From NCBI RefSeq assembly GCF_002355475.1, contig NZ_AP014862.1:806001-870000 (forward strand): a stretch of 64,000 nucleotides of DNA, given 5' to 3'. Each line of letters begins with the position of its first letter. The first letter of the stretch is position 1. Both the position numbers and the translations under genes were made by a program. The DNA comes from Pseudomonas furukawaii. GTDB lineage: Bacteria; Pseudomonadota; Gammaproteobacteria; Pseudomonadales; Pseudomonadaceae. The notes beneath the pieces were generated by a model. It was not told where the DNA came from and did no database searches. It worked only from the letters and a program-made list of their open reading frames with translations. Shown here piece by piece: positions 56,183 through 64,000 of this stretch.

Positions 56183-57783
56183 GCGACCTCGTGCGCGCCT
56201 ACCACGCACTCAGCAAGCACCGGCCGGACCGTTTCGCGCCCGGCCCCGGCCAGCTGGACTGGGCCACCCAGCCGGCGCCCTTCCGCCGCTACGCCGGGGC
56301 CCGCGCGCTGGAGCTCTGGCATCGCCCGCTGGAGGAGACGCCCGCCTACGACGCGGTGTTCGCGGGGCCGGTGGGCCGTCCGGCGGCGCTGGACCGCGCC
56401 AGCCTGTCGCAACTGCTCTACGACAGCCTGGCGATTTCCGCCTGGAAGGAGGCCGGCGGCAGTCGCTGGGCGCTGCGGGTCAACCCGTCCTCCGGCAACC
56501 TGCATCCCACCGAGGCCTACCTGCTGCTGCCCGCCGGGGTCGTGGAGGAGGGCGCCTCGCTGGCCCACTACGCGCCGGATATCCACAGCCTCGAAATCCG
56601 CGCCGAGCTGCCGTCGCCCCTGGCCGCGCAACTGACGGACGCCCTGCCACCGGGCGGTTTCCTCCTGGGCCTGGCCAGCATTCCCTGGCGCGAGGCCTGG
56701 AAGTACGGCGAACGCGCCTACCGCTACTGCCAGCACGACCTGGGCCACGCCTTGGCGGCGCTGGCCATCGCCGCCGCGGCCCTGGGTTGGCAGCTGCGGG
56801 TGCTGGAGGGCGTCGCGGAGACGACGCTGGACGGGCTGCTGGGGCTGGACCGGGAAGGCTTCGTCGAGCGCGAGTTCGGCGATCTGCTGCTGTGGATAGG
56901 TCCGCCCCAGGCGCGGGAGTTCCCCCTCGCCCCGGCACTTTTGGACGGCATCTCTGCGCTGGAGCTGGCGGGCGTGCCCAATCGGCTGTCCCGGGAGCAA
57001 CGCCACTGGCCGGAACTGGAGCGCGTCCACGGCCACTGTCGAACCCCGCGCCGGCCCCTGGCCGACTGGGTGGCCCCAGCGGCCCCCGAGGTGCTGGACA
57101 ACCCCGGCCTGCCCCTGCGACCGCTGCTGCACCGGCGGCGCAGCGCCCAGTCCATGGACGGCCGCAGCGGCATCCAGGCGGAGTTGCTGCTGGCCTGGCT
57201 GCGACGCCTGATGCCGGAGCAGTCGCCGGTGCCTTTCGCCAGCCTGGGGGGCACGCAGGTGGACCTGCTGCTGTTCGTCCACCGCGTCCAGGGCCTGGCC
57301 CCCGGCCTCTACTGGCTGGCCCGTGGCGCGGCGGCCGACGCCGAGCTGCGCGAGGGCCTGCGGACGGATTTTCTCTGGGAGCGGGTGAGCGGGTCGCTGC
57401 CGCTCTATCGCCTGCTGGAGGGCGACGCCCGGGGCCTGGCGGGCTTTCTTTCCTGCGGCCAGGACATCGCCGCCGACGGCTGCGTCGCCCTGGCCATGCT
57501 GGCCCGCTTCGACGACGCCCTGGAGCGGGGCGCCTGGGCCTACCCGCAGCTCTACCGGGAGTGCGGGGCGATCGGCCAGGTGCTCTACCTGGAAGCGGAA
57601 GCGGCGGGTCTCTCGGGCACCGGTATCGGCTGCTATTTCGACGATTCGGTTCATGAACTGCTGGAAATTGCCGACAGCCGCTGGCAAAGCCTTTACCATT
57701 TCACCCTCGGACGGGCGCAGTGGGATGAGCGCCTGACCACGTTGCCAGCCTATCCTGATCTACGAAGACCGCCCCGGCCATGA
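56179..57783 (+). CDS. SagB-type double nitroreductase
   Basis: 534 residues, GTG start with GGGAGG 8 nt upstream. Two nitroreductase-like halves occur in tandem. The first (about 60-250) has SRWALRVNPSSGNLHPTEAYLLLP, the FMN-binding motif of SagB/ThcOx. The second (about 310-520) starts LHRRRSAQSMDGRSGIQAELLLAWLRRLMP and has FLSCGQDIAADGCVALAMLARF and GTGIGCYFDDSVHELL. SagB proteins dehydrogenate azolines in TOMM peptides, but no cyclodehydratase, leader peptide or protease gene is near. Role here unknown; FMN redox activity is likely. Confidence 0.85.
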   Translation: MSDLVRAYHALSKHRPDRFAPGPGQLDWATQPAPFRRYAGARALELWHRPLEETPAYDAVFAGPVGRPAALDRASLSQLLYDSLAISAWKEAGGSRWALRVNPSSGNLHPTEAYLLLPAGVVEEGASLAHYAPDIHSLEIRAELPSPLAAQLTDALPPGGFLLGLASIPWREAWKYGERAYRYCQHDLGHALAALAIAAAALGWQLRVLEGVAETTLDGLLGLDREGFVEREFGDLLLWIGPPQAREFPLAPALLDGISALELAGVPNRLSREQRHWPELERVHGHCRTPRRPLADWVAPAAPEVLDNPGLPLRPLLHRRRSAQSMDGRSGIQAELLLAWLRRLMPEQSPVPFASLGGTQVDLLLFVHRVQGLAPGLYWLARGAAADAELREGLRTDFLWERVSGSLPLYRLLEGDARGLAGFLSCGQDIAADGCVALAMLARFDDALERGAWAYPQLYRECGAIGQVLYLEAEAAGLSGTGIGCYFDDSVHELLEIADSRWQSLYHFTLGRAQWDERLTTLPAYPDLRRPPRP

Positions 57784-57815
57784 CCCGGGGCGGCTGCCTT
57801 GCGGAGGAGTGATTC

Positions 57816-58685
57816 ATGACCCAGGTCCTCGACGAACTGGTCGCCTTGCTGAGCCTTGAATCCATCGAAGAGAACCTGTTCCGGGGCGTCAGCCAGGACC
57901 TCGGCTTCCGCCAGCTATTCGGCGGCCAGGTGCTCGGCCAGTCCCTGTCGGCGGCCAGCCAGACGGTGGAATCCGCGCGCCACGTGCATTCCCTCCACGG
58001 CTACTTCCTGCGCCCGGGGGACGCCAGCCTGCCGGTGGTCTACTCCGTCGAGCGCGTGCGGGACGGTGGCAGCTTCAGTACTCGCCGGGTCACCGCGATC
58101 CAGAAGGGCCAGCAGATCTTCACCTGCAGCGCCTCCTTCCAGCAGGACGAAGGCGGCTTCGAGCACCAGCTCGCCATGCCCGAGGTGCCGGGGCCGGAAA
58201 ACCTGCCCAGCGAACTGGAGCTGGCGCGCCAGAGCGCCCATCTGCTGTCGGAGCGGGTGCGGGACAAGTTCCTCTGCGCCAAGCCCATCGAGATCCGCCC
58301 GGTGACCCTGGAGAACCCCTTCGACCCGCGTCCCGGCGAGCCGGTCAAGTACGTCTGGTTCCGCGCCGACGGCAGCCTCCCGGACATCCCCGCGATCCAC
58401 AAGTACATCCTTGCCTACGCCTCGGACTTCGGCCTGCTGACCACCTCGATGCTGCCCCACGGCGTCTCGGTGTGGCAGAAGTTCATGCAGGTGGCCAGCC
58501 TCGACCACGCGCTCTGGTTCCACCGCGACCTGCGGGCGGACGACTGGCTGCTCTACGCCATGGACAGCCCCTGGGCCGGCAATTCCCGTGGATTCTCCCG
58601 GGGCAGCATCTTCAACCGCGCCGGCCAGCTGGTGGCCTCGGTGGCCCAGGAGGGCCTGACCCGGCTGCGCGAGGACTGGAAGTAA
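57816..58685 (+). CDS. tesB: Acyl-CoA thioesterase II TesB
   Basis: 289 residues, like E. coli TesB (286). Double hot-dog: DLGFRQLFGGQVLGQSLSAASQTV, LHSLHGYFLRPGD (as VHSLHGYFLRPGD), SFSTRRVTAIQKGQQIFTCSASFQ, then LAYASDFGLLTTSMLPHGV (catalytic Asp), SLDHALWFHRDLRADDWLLYAMDSPWAGNSRGFSRGSIFNRAGQLVASVAQEGLTR. Hydrolyses medium- and long-chain acyl-CoA. P. aeruginosa tesB lies at the end of the same gene series. Confidence 0.96.
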   Translation: MTQVLDELVALLSLESIEENLFRGVSQDLGFRQLFGGQVLGQSLSAASQTVESARHVHSLHGYFLRPGDASLPVVYSVERVRDGGSFSTRRVTAIQKGQQIFTCSASFQQDEGGFEHQLAMPEVPGPENLPSELELARQSAHLLSERVRDKFLCAKPIEIRPVTLENPFDPRPGEPVKYVWFRADGSLPDIPAIHKYILAYASDFGLLTTSMLPHGVSVWQKFMQVASLDHALWFHRDLRADDWLLYAMDSPWAGNSRGFSRGSIFNRAGQLVASVAQEGLTRLREDWK

Positions 58686-58733
58686 CGGCCGGATCGGGTA
58701 GGCTCGGGCGCTCGACTCGGTTGGAGATTCACC

Positions 58734-59369
58734 ATGAGCCTGGCGCAGTATCGCCACTGGGTGTTCGACATGGACGGCACCCTCACCCTCGCGGTCCATG
58801 ATTTCGACGCCATCCGCGTGGCCCTGGACATTCCCCCGGAGGACGACATCCTCCATCACCTGGCGGCGCTTCCCGAGGCCGAGGCCGCGGCCAAGCACGC
58901 CTGGTTGCTGGAACACGAGCGCGAGCTGGCCCGCAACGCCCGACCCGCGCCCGGCGCCATCGAGCTGGTGCGCGACCTGCATGGGCGCGGCTGCCGACTG
59001 GGCATCCTCACCCGCAACGCCCACGAGCTGGCCCTGCTGACCCTCTCGGCCATCGGCCTCGACGGCTGTTTCGCCACCGAGGACATCCTCGGCCGTGGCG
59101 AAGCCCCGCCCAAACCCCATCCCGGCGGCCTGCTGCATCTGGCCGAGCGCTGGCAGGTCACGCCCCGCGAACTGGTGATGGTGGGCGACTACCGCTTCGA
59201 CCTCGACTGCGGCCGCGCGGCGGGCGCCGGCACCGTGCTGGTGAACCTGCCGGAGAATCCCTGGCCGGAGCTGACGGACTGGTTCGTGCGGGATTGTGGG
59301 GAGTTGCTGGGCATCGTCCGGAGCCGTGATGGTGCGCCGAACGCTGATCCTGGCGCCCTCTCCCGCTAG
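58734..59369 (+). CDS. HAD-family hydrolase
   Basis: 211 residues. Motif I FDMDGTLTLAVHDFDAIR (nucleophile Asp), motif II LTRNA, motif III Lys in PPKPHPGG, motif IV MVGDYRFDLDCGRAAGAGTV. Phosphoglycolate phosphatase-like; substrate not known. 48 nt after tesB. Its end lies 29 nt before the DUF559 gene and overlaps a CCCTCTCCC-type repeat. Confidence 0.87.
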   Translation: MSLAQYRHWVFDMDGTLTLAVHDFDAIRVALDIPPEDDILHHLAALPEAEAAAKHAWLLEHERELARNARPAPGAIELVRDLHGRGCRLGILTRNAHELALLTLSAIGLDGCFATEDILGRGEAPPKPHPGGLLHLAERWQVTPRELVMVGDYRFDLDCGRAAGAGTVLVNLPENPWPELTDWFVRDCGELLGIVRSRDGAPNADPGALSR

Positions 59370-59398
59370 CGAGAAGGGAAGATAAGCAAGGAGGCTCC

Positions 59399-59737
59399 GT
59401 GAACCTGAAACGCTATGCGCGTGAATTGCGCAGCAACATGACCGACGCCGAGCGCCATCTTTGGTATCACCTGCGAGGGCACAGGCTCCACGGTTTGAAG
59501 TTCAAGCGGCAGAAGCCCATTGGGCGCTACATCGTCGACTTCGTCTGCATCGAGCATCGCTTGGTCATCGAGTTGGACGGCGGCCAGCATCTTGAACAGC
59601 CGGAAAGGGACTTCGAGCGTGATGAGTGGCTGGTCGCGCAGGGCTTCAGGGTGTTGCGCTTCTGGAACCATGACGTGCTGGGCGAGACGGACACAGTGCT
59701 TGAGGTGATCTGGCGTGCGGTGTTCACGCCGGGTTGA
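59399..59737 (+). CDS. DUF559 endonuclease-like protein
   Basis: 112 residues, GTG start with AAGGAGG upstream. The Vsr-like restriction fold shows MTDAERHLWYHLRG, LHGLKFKRQKPIGRYIVDFVCIEHRLVIELDGGQHLEQPERDFERDEWLVAQGFRVLRFWNHDVLGETDTVLEVIW. The active-site-like DFVC and ELDGGQH are intact. Base composition looks lower in GC than its neighbours, and CCCTCTCCC palindromes lie on both sides, so it is probably an acquired unit. Role unknown. Confidence 0.85.
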   Translation: MNLKRYARELRSNMTDAERHLWYHLRGHRLHGLKFKRQKPIGRYIVDFVCIEHRLVIELDGGQHLEQPERDFERDEWLVAQGFRVLRFWNHDVLGETDTVLEVIWRAVFTPG

Positions 59738-59749
59738 CCCTCTCCCCAG

Positions 59750-59844
59750 CCCTCTCCCACAGGTGGGAGAGGGGGTGGTTCGTGCCTGGAAAAATGCCTA
59801 GCCGAGCCCCGATGCTGGCCCCCTCTCCCGCTGGCGGGAGAGGG
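59750..59844. repeat. CCCTCTCCC palindromic repeats flanking the DUF559 gene
   Basis: Two perfect 11-bp hairpins lie here: 59750-59773 (CCCTCTCCCAC AG GTGGGAGAGGG) and 59821-59844 (CCCTCTCCCGC TG GCGGGAGAGGG). A partial copy, CCTCTCCCGCTAGCGAGAAGGG, lies on the other side of the gene at about 59358-59379. Confidence 0.8.
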
Positions 59845-59864
59845 CGGGGGGAGAGGGGTGAGCC

Positions 59865-60737
59865 CTACAGCCGCCCCGCCGAAAAGGTATCGCAGCGCCC
59901 CACCTGACCCTTCTCGAACCCCACCTTGAACCAGCGCACGCGCTGGGCCGAAGTGCCGTGGGTGAAGGAGTCGGGTACCACCTGGCCCTGGGACTGGCGT
60001 TGCAGGCGGTCGTCGCCGATGGCGTTGGCGGCGTTCAGGGCTTCCTCCAGGTCGCCGGGTTCCAGCCAGTTCAGGCGTTGCTGGGCGTGGTAGGCCCAGA
60101 CGCCGGCGAGGCAGTCGGCCTGGAGCTCCTGGCGCACCAGCAGACCATCGGCGCCTTCCACCGGTTCGCCGCGCTGGCGGGCGGCGTTGACCTTGGCGGA
60201 GACGCCCAGCAGGGTCTGCACGTGGTGGCCCACTTCATGGGCGATCACGTAGGCCTGGGCGAAGTCGCCCGCGGCCTTGAAGCGGCTGGCCATTTCCTCG
60301 AAGAAGTCCAGGTCCAGGTACAGCTTGCGGTCGCCCGGGCAGTAGAAGGGGCCCACCGCCGAGGAGGCGAAGCCGCAGGCCGACTGCACGCCGCCATTGA
60401 AGAGCACCAGCTTCGGGTCGTCGTACTGGCGGCCGGCGGCCTGGAAGATGGCGCGCCAGGTGTCTTCGGTATCGCCGAGGATGGCGCTGACGAACTCCCG
60501 TTCCTCCGGCGTCCCGGTGGGCATGGCCGATTGTTGCTGGGGATGGATGGACGCGCCTTGCTGGGTGATTTCGCCGAGGATCTGCAGCGGGTCCTCGCCC
60601 ATCAGCAGGGCCACCACCACCACGATGGCGATGCCGCCAAGGCCGAGGCCCTTGCCGCCGCCCAGGCGCATGCCGCGTCCGCCCGTGCCTCCGGCGTCTT
60701 CCACGTTCTCGCTGCGACGGGCCCGTTGCCAGCGCAT
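59865..60737 (-). CDS. Neutral zinc metallopeptidase (YpfJ family)
   Basis: 290 residues. A membrane anchor lies at about 31-45 (GLGGIAIVVVVALLMG) after a polar, Gly-rich N-terminus. The zinc site is AYVIAHEVGHHVQTLLG (HExxH), followed by RQELQADCLAGVWAYH, and the end is SFTHGTSAQRVRWFKVGFEKG. Matches the YpfJ/Zn_peptidase family of unknown substrate. It follows the PhzF-like gene by 71 nt on the same strand. Confidence 0.88.
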   Translation of the reverse strand: MRWQRARRSENVEDAGGTGGRGMRLGGGKGLGLGGIAIVVVVALLMGEDPLQILGEITQQGASIHPQQQSAMPTGTPEEREFVSAILGDTEDTWRAIFQAAGRQYDDPKLVLFNGGVQSACGFASSAVGPFYCPGDRKLYLDLDFFEEMASRFKAAGDFAQAYVIAHEVGHHVQTLLGVSAKVNAARQRGEPVEGADGLLVRQELQADCLAGVWAYHAQQRLNWLEPGDLEEALNAANAIGDDRLQRQSQGQVVPDSFTHGTSAQRVRWFKVGFEKGQVGRCDTFSAGRL

Positions 60738-60808
60738 GATCCCTCTCCCATTCCGGCTGCGTGACTCTTGAGTGTTGACGCTGGCGAACGCCGCCGCCAG
60801 CCCGGTCG

Positions 60809-61663
60809 TCAGCCGAGGCTCTCCGGGGGCGGCAGCAGGCGTGCCTGGGCCAGCAACTGGACACCGCCACCCACCCGCACATGGCCGTCGGCGTCGACCC
60901 GGACATCCAGGCGGCTGGGGCGGCCGAGGAAGCGCCCCTGGGTCAGGGCGAAGCGCTCTTCCGGCGCCTCCAGGCCACGTGCCACGCGCCAGGCCGCAAC
61001 CGGACCGGCGGCGCTGCCGGTGGCGATATCTTCCACCACGCCCAGCGGGTCCCAGGTGCGGCCCTCCCGGGCGTCCACGTCCATGAGGAAGACGAAGGCG
61101 GCACCGATGGCGGCGAGGGCGGCGTCCAGGGACTCCCGCTGGCGGGCCTCGGCCAGGCCCCGGGCGGTCACCGGCAGCAGCAGGTAGGGCAGGCCGGTGC
61201 TGACCACCTGGGCCGGATGGCGGGGGTCAGGCTCGCTGCCGAAGGCGGCGGCGAAGGCGTTGGCCCGGGCGGTGTCCAGCACCTGACCGAACGCCGCCAC
61301 GCCCTGGTCCATCTCGGCGTAGAAGCCGGCGCCGTCGCGGCGGGTGTCGATACGCACCTGCTTCTCCGGCAGCTCCAGGCGCCAGCTGGCTTCCTCGGCC
61401 CTGGCGTGGAGGTGGTGGAGCAGGGCGGCGGCGCCGAGGATCGGGTGGCCGGCGAAGGGCAGTTCCTCCTCCACGGTGAACACGCGGGCCGTGAAGGCGT
61501 CGGGGCTGTCCAGGGGGGTGAGGAAGATGGATTCGAACTGCCTCAGTTCGCGGGTCAGCTCCTGCATGGCCGCGGCGGAGAGGCCGCGGCTGTCGGGAAA
61601 GACGGCCAGGCCATTGCCGGCCAGGACCCGTTCGGCGAAGACGTCGACTTGCCAGTATTCCAT
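60809..61663 (-). CDS. PhzF-family isomerase
   Basis: 284 residues. MEYWQVDVFAERVLAGNGLAVFPD is the typical PhzF start; the catalytic Glu is in FESIFLTP; the repeat half shows EEELPFAGHPILGAAALLHHL and GVVEDIATGSAAGPVAAW. PhzF-fold proteins isomerise or epimerise small acids; this is not in a phenazine cluster, so the substrate is unknown. It follows the DUF411 gene by 19 nt. Confidence 0.9.
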   Translation of the reverse strand: MEYWQVDVFAERVLAGNGLAVFPDSRGLSAAAMQELTRELRQFESIFLTPLDSPDAFTARVFTVEEELPFAGHPILGAAALLHHLHARAEEASWRLELPEKQVRIDTRRDGAGFYAEMDQGVAAFGQVLDTARANAFAAAFGSEPDPRHPAQVVSTGLPYLLLPVTARGLAEARQRESLDAALAAIGAAFVFLMDVDAREGRTWDPLGVVEDIATGSAAGPVAAWRVARGLEAPEERFALTQGRFLGRPSRLDVRVDADGHVRVGGGVQLLAQARLLPPPESLG

Positions 61664-61682
61664 TTCAGGCTCCGAGGGGATG

Positions 61683-62117
61683 TCAGCGCGCAGGATACTC
61701 GCTCAGCACGGACTCCCGTCCATCCCGCGCCACGCCGATCACCTGGTAGGCGTCCACCCGGTCGCCCATCTCCATGCCGGGGGAGCCCACCGGCATCCCG
61801 GGAACGGCGGCACCCAGGAGGTCGGGACGCTCCCGCAGCCTGAGTACGTCGCTGGCAGGCACATGGCCCTCGACGAACTTTCCGTCCACCACGCCGGTGT
61901 GGCAGGAACCCAGGCTGTGGGGGACGCCGAGGCGGGTCTTGACCGCGGCCATGTCGGGTTCGACATGGTCACGCACCTGGATGCCGTTGTCCCGCAGGTG
62001 GCTGATCCAGGCCTTGCAGCAGCCGCAGTTGGGGTCGCGGTAGACGTCCATGGTGACGGGCTCGGCGGCCTGGGCGAGGCCGGCGAGCAGGGTGGTGAGC
62101 AGTAGCAGGGAACGCAT
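61683..62117 (-). CDS. Periplasmic DUF411 metal-binding protein
   Basis: 144 residues, signal peptide MRSLLLLTTLLAGLAQAAEP, AAGGAGA 7 nt before the ATG. TMDVYRDPNCGCCKAWISHLRDNG contains the CxCC site that binds metal in DUF411/CopG-like proteins, and later LGSCHTGVVDGKFVEGHVP adds a Cys-His pair. This family is tied to copper and other metal handling. First of a possible DUF411-phzF-ypfJ operon. Confidence 0.88.
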   Translation of the reverse strand: MRSLLLLTTLLAGLAQAAEPVTMDVYRDPNCGCCKAWISHLRDNGIQVRDHVEPDMAAVKTRLGVPHSLGSCHTGVVDGKFVEGHVPASDVLRLRERPDLLGAAVPGMPVGSPGMEMGDRVDAYQVIGVARDGRESVLSEYPAR

Positions 62118-62256
62118 GGGGGATCTCCTTTCGGCCGGGCCGGCCGGAAAAGCGGCAGGATAACGCCGCCTCCCGCAGGGCCCAAGCGTTGCGCTGTTTC
62201 AGACTGTTCCCGGTCCACCTATGCTTTCAGGCGGCGTCCGCTTCCGAGGTGTACCC

Positions 62257-62643
62257 ATGCTCTTCACCCGCATCCTGCTGGGCCTGCAGGCCCTGATCCT
62301 GGCCCTGTTCGGCCTGGCCTACTTCATCCGTCCGGAGCAGATGGCGAGCCTCAGTGGGATGCTGCTGATGGACCCGGCCGCGGTCACCGACGTGCGCGCC
62401 TACTACGGCTGCCTGCAACTGGGGATCGCCGCCTTCCTGGTGCTGGCGCAACTGCGCCTGCACCTGGCCCGCGCGGCCCTGGACCTGCTGGTGCTGGTCT
62501 ACATCGCCCTGGCCCTGGGGCGGGTCAGCGGGCTCTGGCTGGACGGCAGCCTGGGGCAGACCTTCAACCTCTACGCGCTGCTGTTCGAGGTGGTGTCCGC
62601 CGGGTTGGCCTTTGCCGCCCTGCGCAAGCTGGACGGCGGCTAG
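62257..62643 (+). CDS. DUF4345-like membrane protein
   Basis: 128 residues from MLFTRILLGLQALILALFGLAYFIRPEQMASLSGM; GAGGTG 7 nt upstream. Four hydrophobic segments with YYGCLQLGIAAFLVLAQL and LDLLVLVYIALALGRVSGLWLDG are typical of DUF4345 proteins. Unknown function. Divergent from DUF411. Confidence 0.78.
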   Translation: MLFTRILLGLQALILALFGLAYFIRPEQMASLSGMLLMDPAAVTDVRAYYGCLQLGIAAFLVLAQLRLHLARAALDLLVLVYIALALGRVSGLWLDGSLGQTFNLYALLFEVVSAGLAFAALRKLDGG

Positions 62644-62688
62644 CCCCTGGCGAACTCGCTGCCATTCGCCGGCGAGGGCGGGCCTTGC

Positions 62689-62770
62689 GTAGGAGCGAGC
62701 TTGCTCGCGAAGGGGACCGTGCGATTCGCCGGCGAGCCGGCTCCTACGAGAGCGGGCTTGCCCGCGAAGA
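62689..62770. repeat. Cluster of three REP elements
   Basis: GTAGGAGCGAGCTTGCTCGC, then the inverted TTCGCCGGCGAGCCGGCTCC, then GAGCGGGCTTGCCCGCGAAG lie head to tail between convergent genes. Confidence 0.8.
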
Positions 62771-62794
62771 GCCGGGGCAGCCCGGGGACGGGCG

Positions 62795-63889
62795 TCAGCG
62801 CCGCTCCAGCAGCACGCCCGCTTCCATGTGGTGGGTGTAGGGGAACTGGTCGAACAGGGCGCAGCGGCTGATGCGGTGGGTGTCGTTCAGTTGCTGGATG
62901 TTCGCCGCCAGGGTCTCCGGGTTGCAGGAGATGTAGAGGATGCGGTCGAAGCGCCGGGTCAGCTCGCAGGTGTCCGGGTCCATGCCGGCGCGGGGCGGGT
63001 CGACGAACACGGTGCCGAAGTCGTAGCTGGCCAGGTCCACCTCGGCGAGGCGGCGGAAGGGCCGCACGCCGTTCAGCGCCTCGGTCAGTTCCTCGGCGGA
63101 GAGGCGCACCAGGGTCACGTTGTCCACGCCGTTGTCGGCGAGGTTGGCCAGGGCGGCGTTGACCGAGGTCTTGCTGATCTCTGTGGCCAGCACCTTGCGG
63201 ACGCGGGTGGCCAGCGGCAGGGTGAAGTTGCCGTTGCCGCAATACAGCTCGAGCAGGTCGTCGTTCCGCTCCCCCAGGGCCTCGAAGGCCCAGGCCAGCA
63301 TCTTCTGGCAGACCTCGCCGTTGGGCTGGGTGAAGGCGCCTTCCGGCTGGCGATAGCGGAAGCTGCGGCCGGCGACGGTCAGCACCTCTTCCACATGGTC
63401 GCGGCCGATGACGATGCGCTTGCCCCGGGAGCGGCCCACCAGGCTCACGCCCAGGTCGGCGGCGAGCTTCTCGGCCTCCGCCTGCCAGGCTTCGTCCAGC
63501 GGGCGGTGGTAGCAGAGGGTGATCAGCGCGTCGCCGGAGAGCGTGGTGAGGAACTCCACCTGGAACAGCTTGAAGGACAGCACCTGGCTCGCCTGCCAGC
63601 CGGCTTTAAGGCGCGGCATCAGTTCGTTGATGCGGCGGCTGGCGATGGGGAAGTCCTCGATCAGCACCGGGGTGAACTTGTCGCCGGCCTCGAACATCGC
63701 ATAGTGGCGCTGCTCGCCGCCGGTCTCGCGCCAGAGGCGGAATTCGGTGCGCAGGCGGTAGTGCTCGCGGGGGGAGTCGAAGACCGTCGGCTCCGGGGCG
63801 TCGAAGGGGGCCAGGAGCGCCCGGAGGCGCTCGGTCTTGTCGGCGAGCTGGGCGTCGTAGGTGGTCGGATCGAACTGCGGTCGGCTCAT
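62795..63889 (-). CDS. trmA: tRNA (uracil-5-)-methyltransferase TrmA
   Basis: 364 residues, like E. coli TrmA (366). [16 protein letters not shown] binds SAM; the nucleophilic Cys is in [14 protein letters not shown], and the base is in [21 protein letters not shown] is conserved. Makes m5U54 in tRNA. The start shares one base with the upstream gene stop (TGATG). In P. aeruginosa trmA is far from tesB, so the gene order differs here. Confidence 0.95.
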   Translation of the reverse strand: MSRPQFDPTTYDAQLADKTERLRALLAPFDAPEPTVFDSPREHYRLRTEFRLWRETGGEQRHYAMFEAGDKFTPVLIEDFPIASRRINELMPRLKAGWQASQVLSFKLFQVEFLTTLSGDALITLCYHRPLDEAWQAEAEKLAADLGVSLVGRSRGKRIVIGRDHVEEVLTVAGRSFRYRQPEGAFTQPNGEVCQKMLAWAFEALGERNDDLLELYCGNGNFTLPLATRVRKVLATEISKTSVNAALANLADNGVDNVTLVRLSAEELTEALNGVRPFRRLAEVDLASYDFGTVFVDPPRAGMDPDTCELTRRFDRILYISCNPETLAANIQQLNDTHRISRCALFDQFPYTHHMEAGVLLERR

Positions 63890-64000
63890 CAGTGGAAGAA
63901 CCCCATCTTGATGACGAAGAGCACCGCGAGGATCACCAGCGCCGGGCTCAGCTCCTTGTAGCGGCCGGCGAGGGTCTTGATGGCGGCCCAGGCGATGAAG
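63889..64000 (-). CDS. C-terminal fragment of an unidentified membrane protein
   Basis: 36 residues before a TGA stop: [20 protein letters not shown] then [16 protein letters not shown]. The 5' part is outside the window. A hydrophobic helix near the end suggests an inner-membrane protein. Too short to place in a family; it is coupled to trmA by a TGATG overlap. Confidence 0.6.
   Translation of the reverse strand, partial: FIAWAAIKTLAGRYKELSPALVILAVLFVIKMGFFH

Noticed and set aside
56179-57783. TOMM/thiazole-peptide biosynthetic cluster around the SagB-type gene
   Set aside because: No YcaO cyclodehydratase, E1-like protein or short precursor reading frame was seen near it.
59750-59844. CRISPR array
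   Set aside because: The repeats are palindromic, unevenly spaced and only two or three; no cas gene is present.
60809-61663. Phenazine biosynthesis cluster
   Set aside because: Only a lone PhzF-family gene; none of phzA-E or phzG is present.

Overview
The window is about 64 kb of very GC-rich DNA from a gammaproteobacterium, almost certainly a Pseudomonas. Three things point there. The gene order rlpA-dacC-ybeD-lipB / lipA / sltB3-arfA-holA-lptE-leuS and then lnt-corC-ybeY-phoH-miaB, hemL-thiE-thiD, ladS is the order I know from P. aeruginosa. It carries a LadS-type hybrid kinase. It also has Pseudomonas-type REP elements of the form GTAGGAGCGAGC...GCTCGCGAA. The species cannot be fixed from the sequence alone; it is not P. 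aeruginosa itself, because several blocks differ from that gene order.

Layout. 1-17.3 kb is a core housekeeping block: septal peptidoglycan enzymes (rlpA, dacC, sltB3), lipoate synthesis (lipB, lipA), ribosome rescue (arfA), DNA polymerase III delta (holA), outer-membrane LPS assembly (lptE), leucyl-tRNA synthetase, apolipoprotein N-acyltransferase, CorC, YbeY, PhoH and MiaB. 17.4-21.3 kb holds a DUF1820 gene, a Sel1-repeat protein and the thiD-thiE-hemL operon. 21.6-24 kb is ladS. 24-29 kb holds a TetR regulator with an AidB-like acyl-CoA dehydrogenase, a cobalamin riboswitch in front of a CbiM-like membrane protein, and AMP nucleosidase. 29-33.3 kb is mixed: a metallo-hydrolase, RluE, DUF2788, an Lrp regulator, an orphan transcript-like region, a CDF metal exporter and a small lipoprotein. 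33.5-44.8 kb holds two helicases (HrpB, RhlE-type), an EEP-family protein, a twin-CDGSH protein, two solute-binding proteins, an NYN/DEDDh nuclease pair and an Lrp/EamA pair.

44.9-53.2 kb looks like an accessory catabolic/signalling block: a LuxR-type regulator, a complete PotABCD-like ABC importer with a Tat-type signal on its binding protein, an aldehyde dehydrogenase, and a convergent pair made of a receiver-CheX protein and a single-PAS protein. The natural reading is uptake of a polyamine-like cation and oxidation of the aldehyde derived from it.

53.2-62.6 kb is a run of small metabolic or modification genes: a flavoprotein, an HDAC-like deacetylase divergent from a GNAT acetyltransferase, a SagB-type double nitroreductase, TesB, a HAD phosphatase, a DUF559 nuclease bracketed by repeats, a zinc peptidase, PhzF, DUF411 and DUF4345. 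The window closes with trmA and the tail of an unidentified membrane protein.

No tRNA, rRNA, CRISPR array, transposase or prophage gene was seen. The least explained piece is 31,765-31,970: an untranslated-looking stretch ending in a strong orphan terminator and carrying two hairpins with the same CAATCA loop. The most distinctive regulatory structures are the arfA hairpin, the B12 riboswitch and a tandem palindromic operator in front of the TetR gene.
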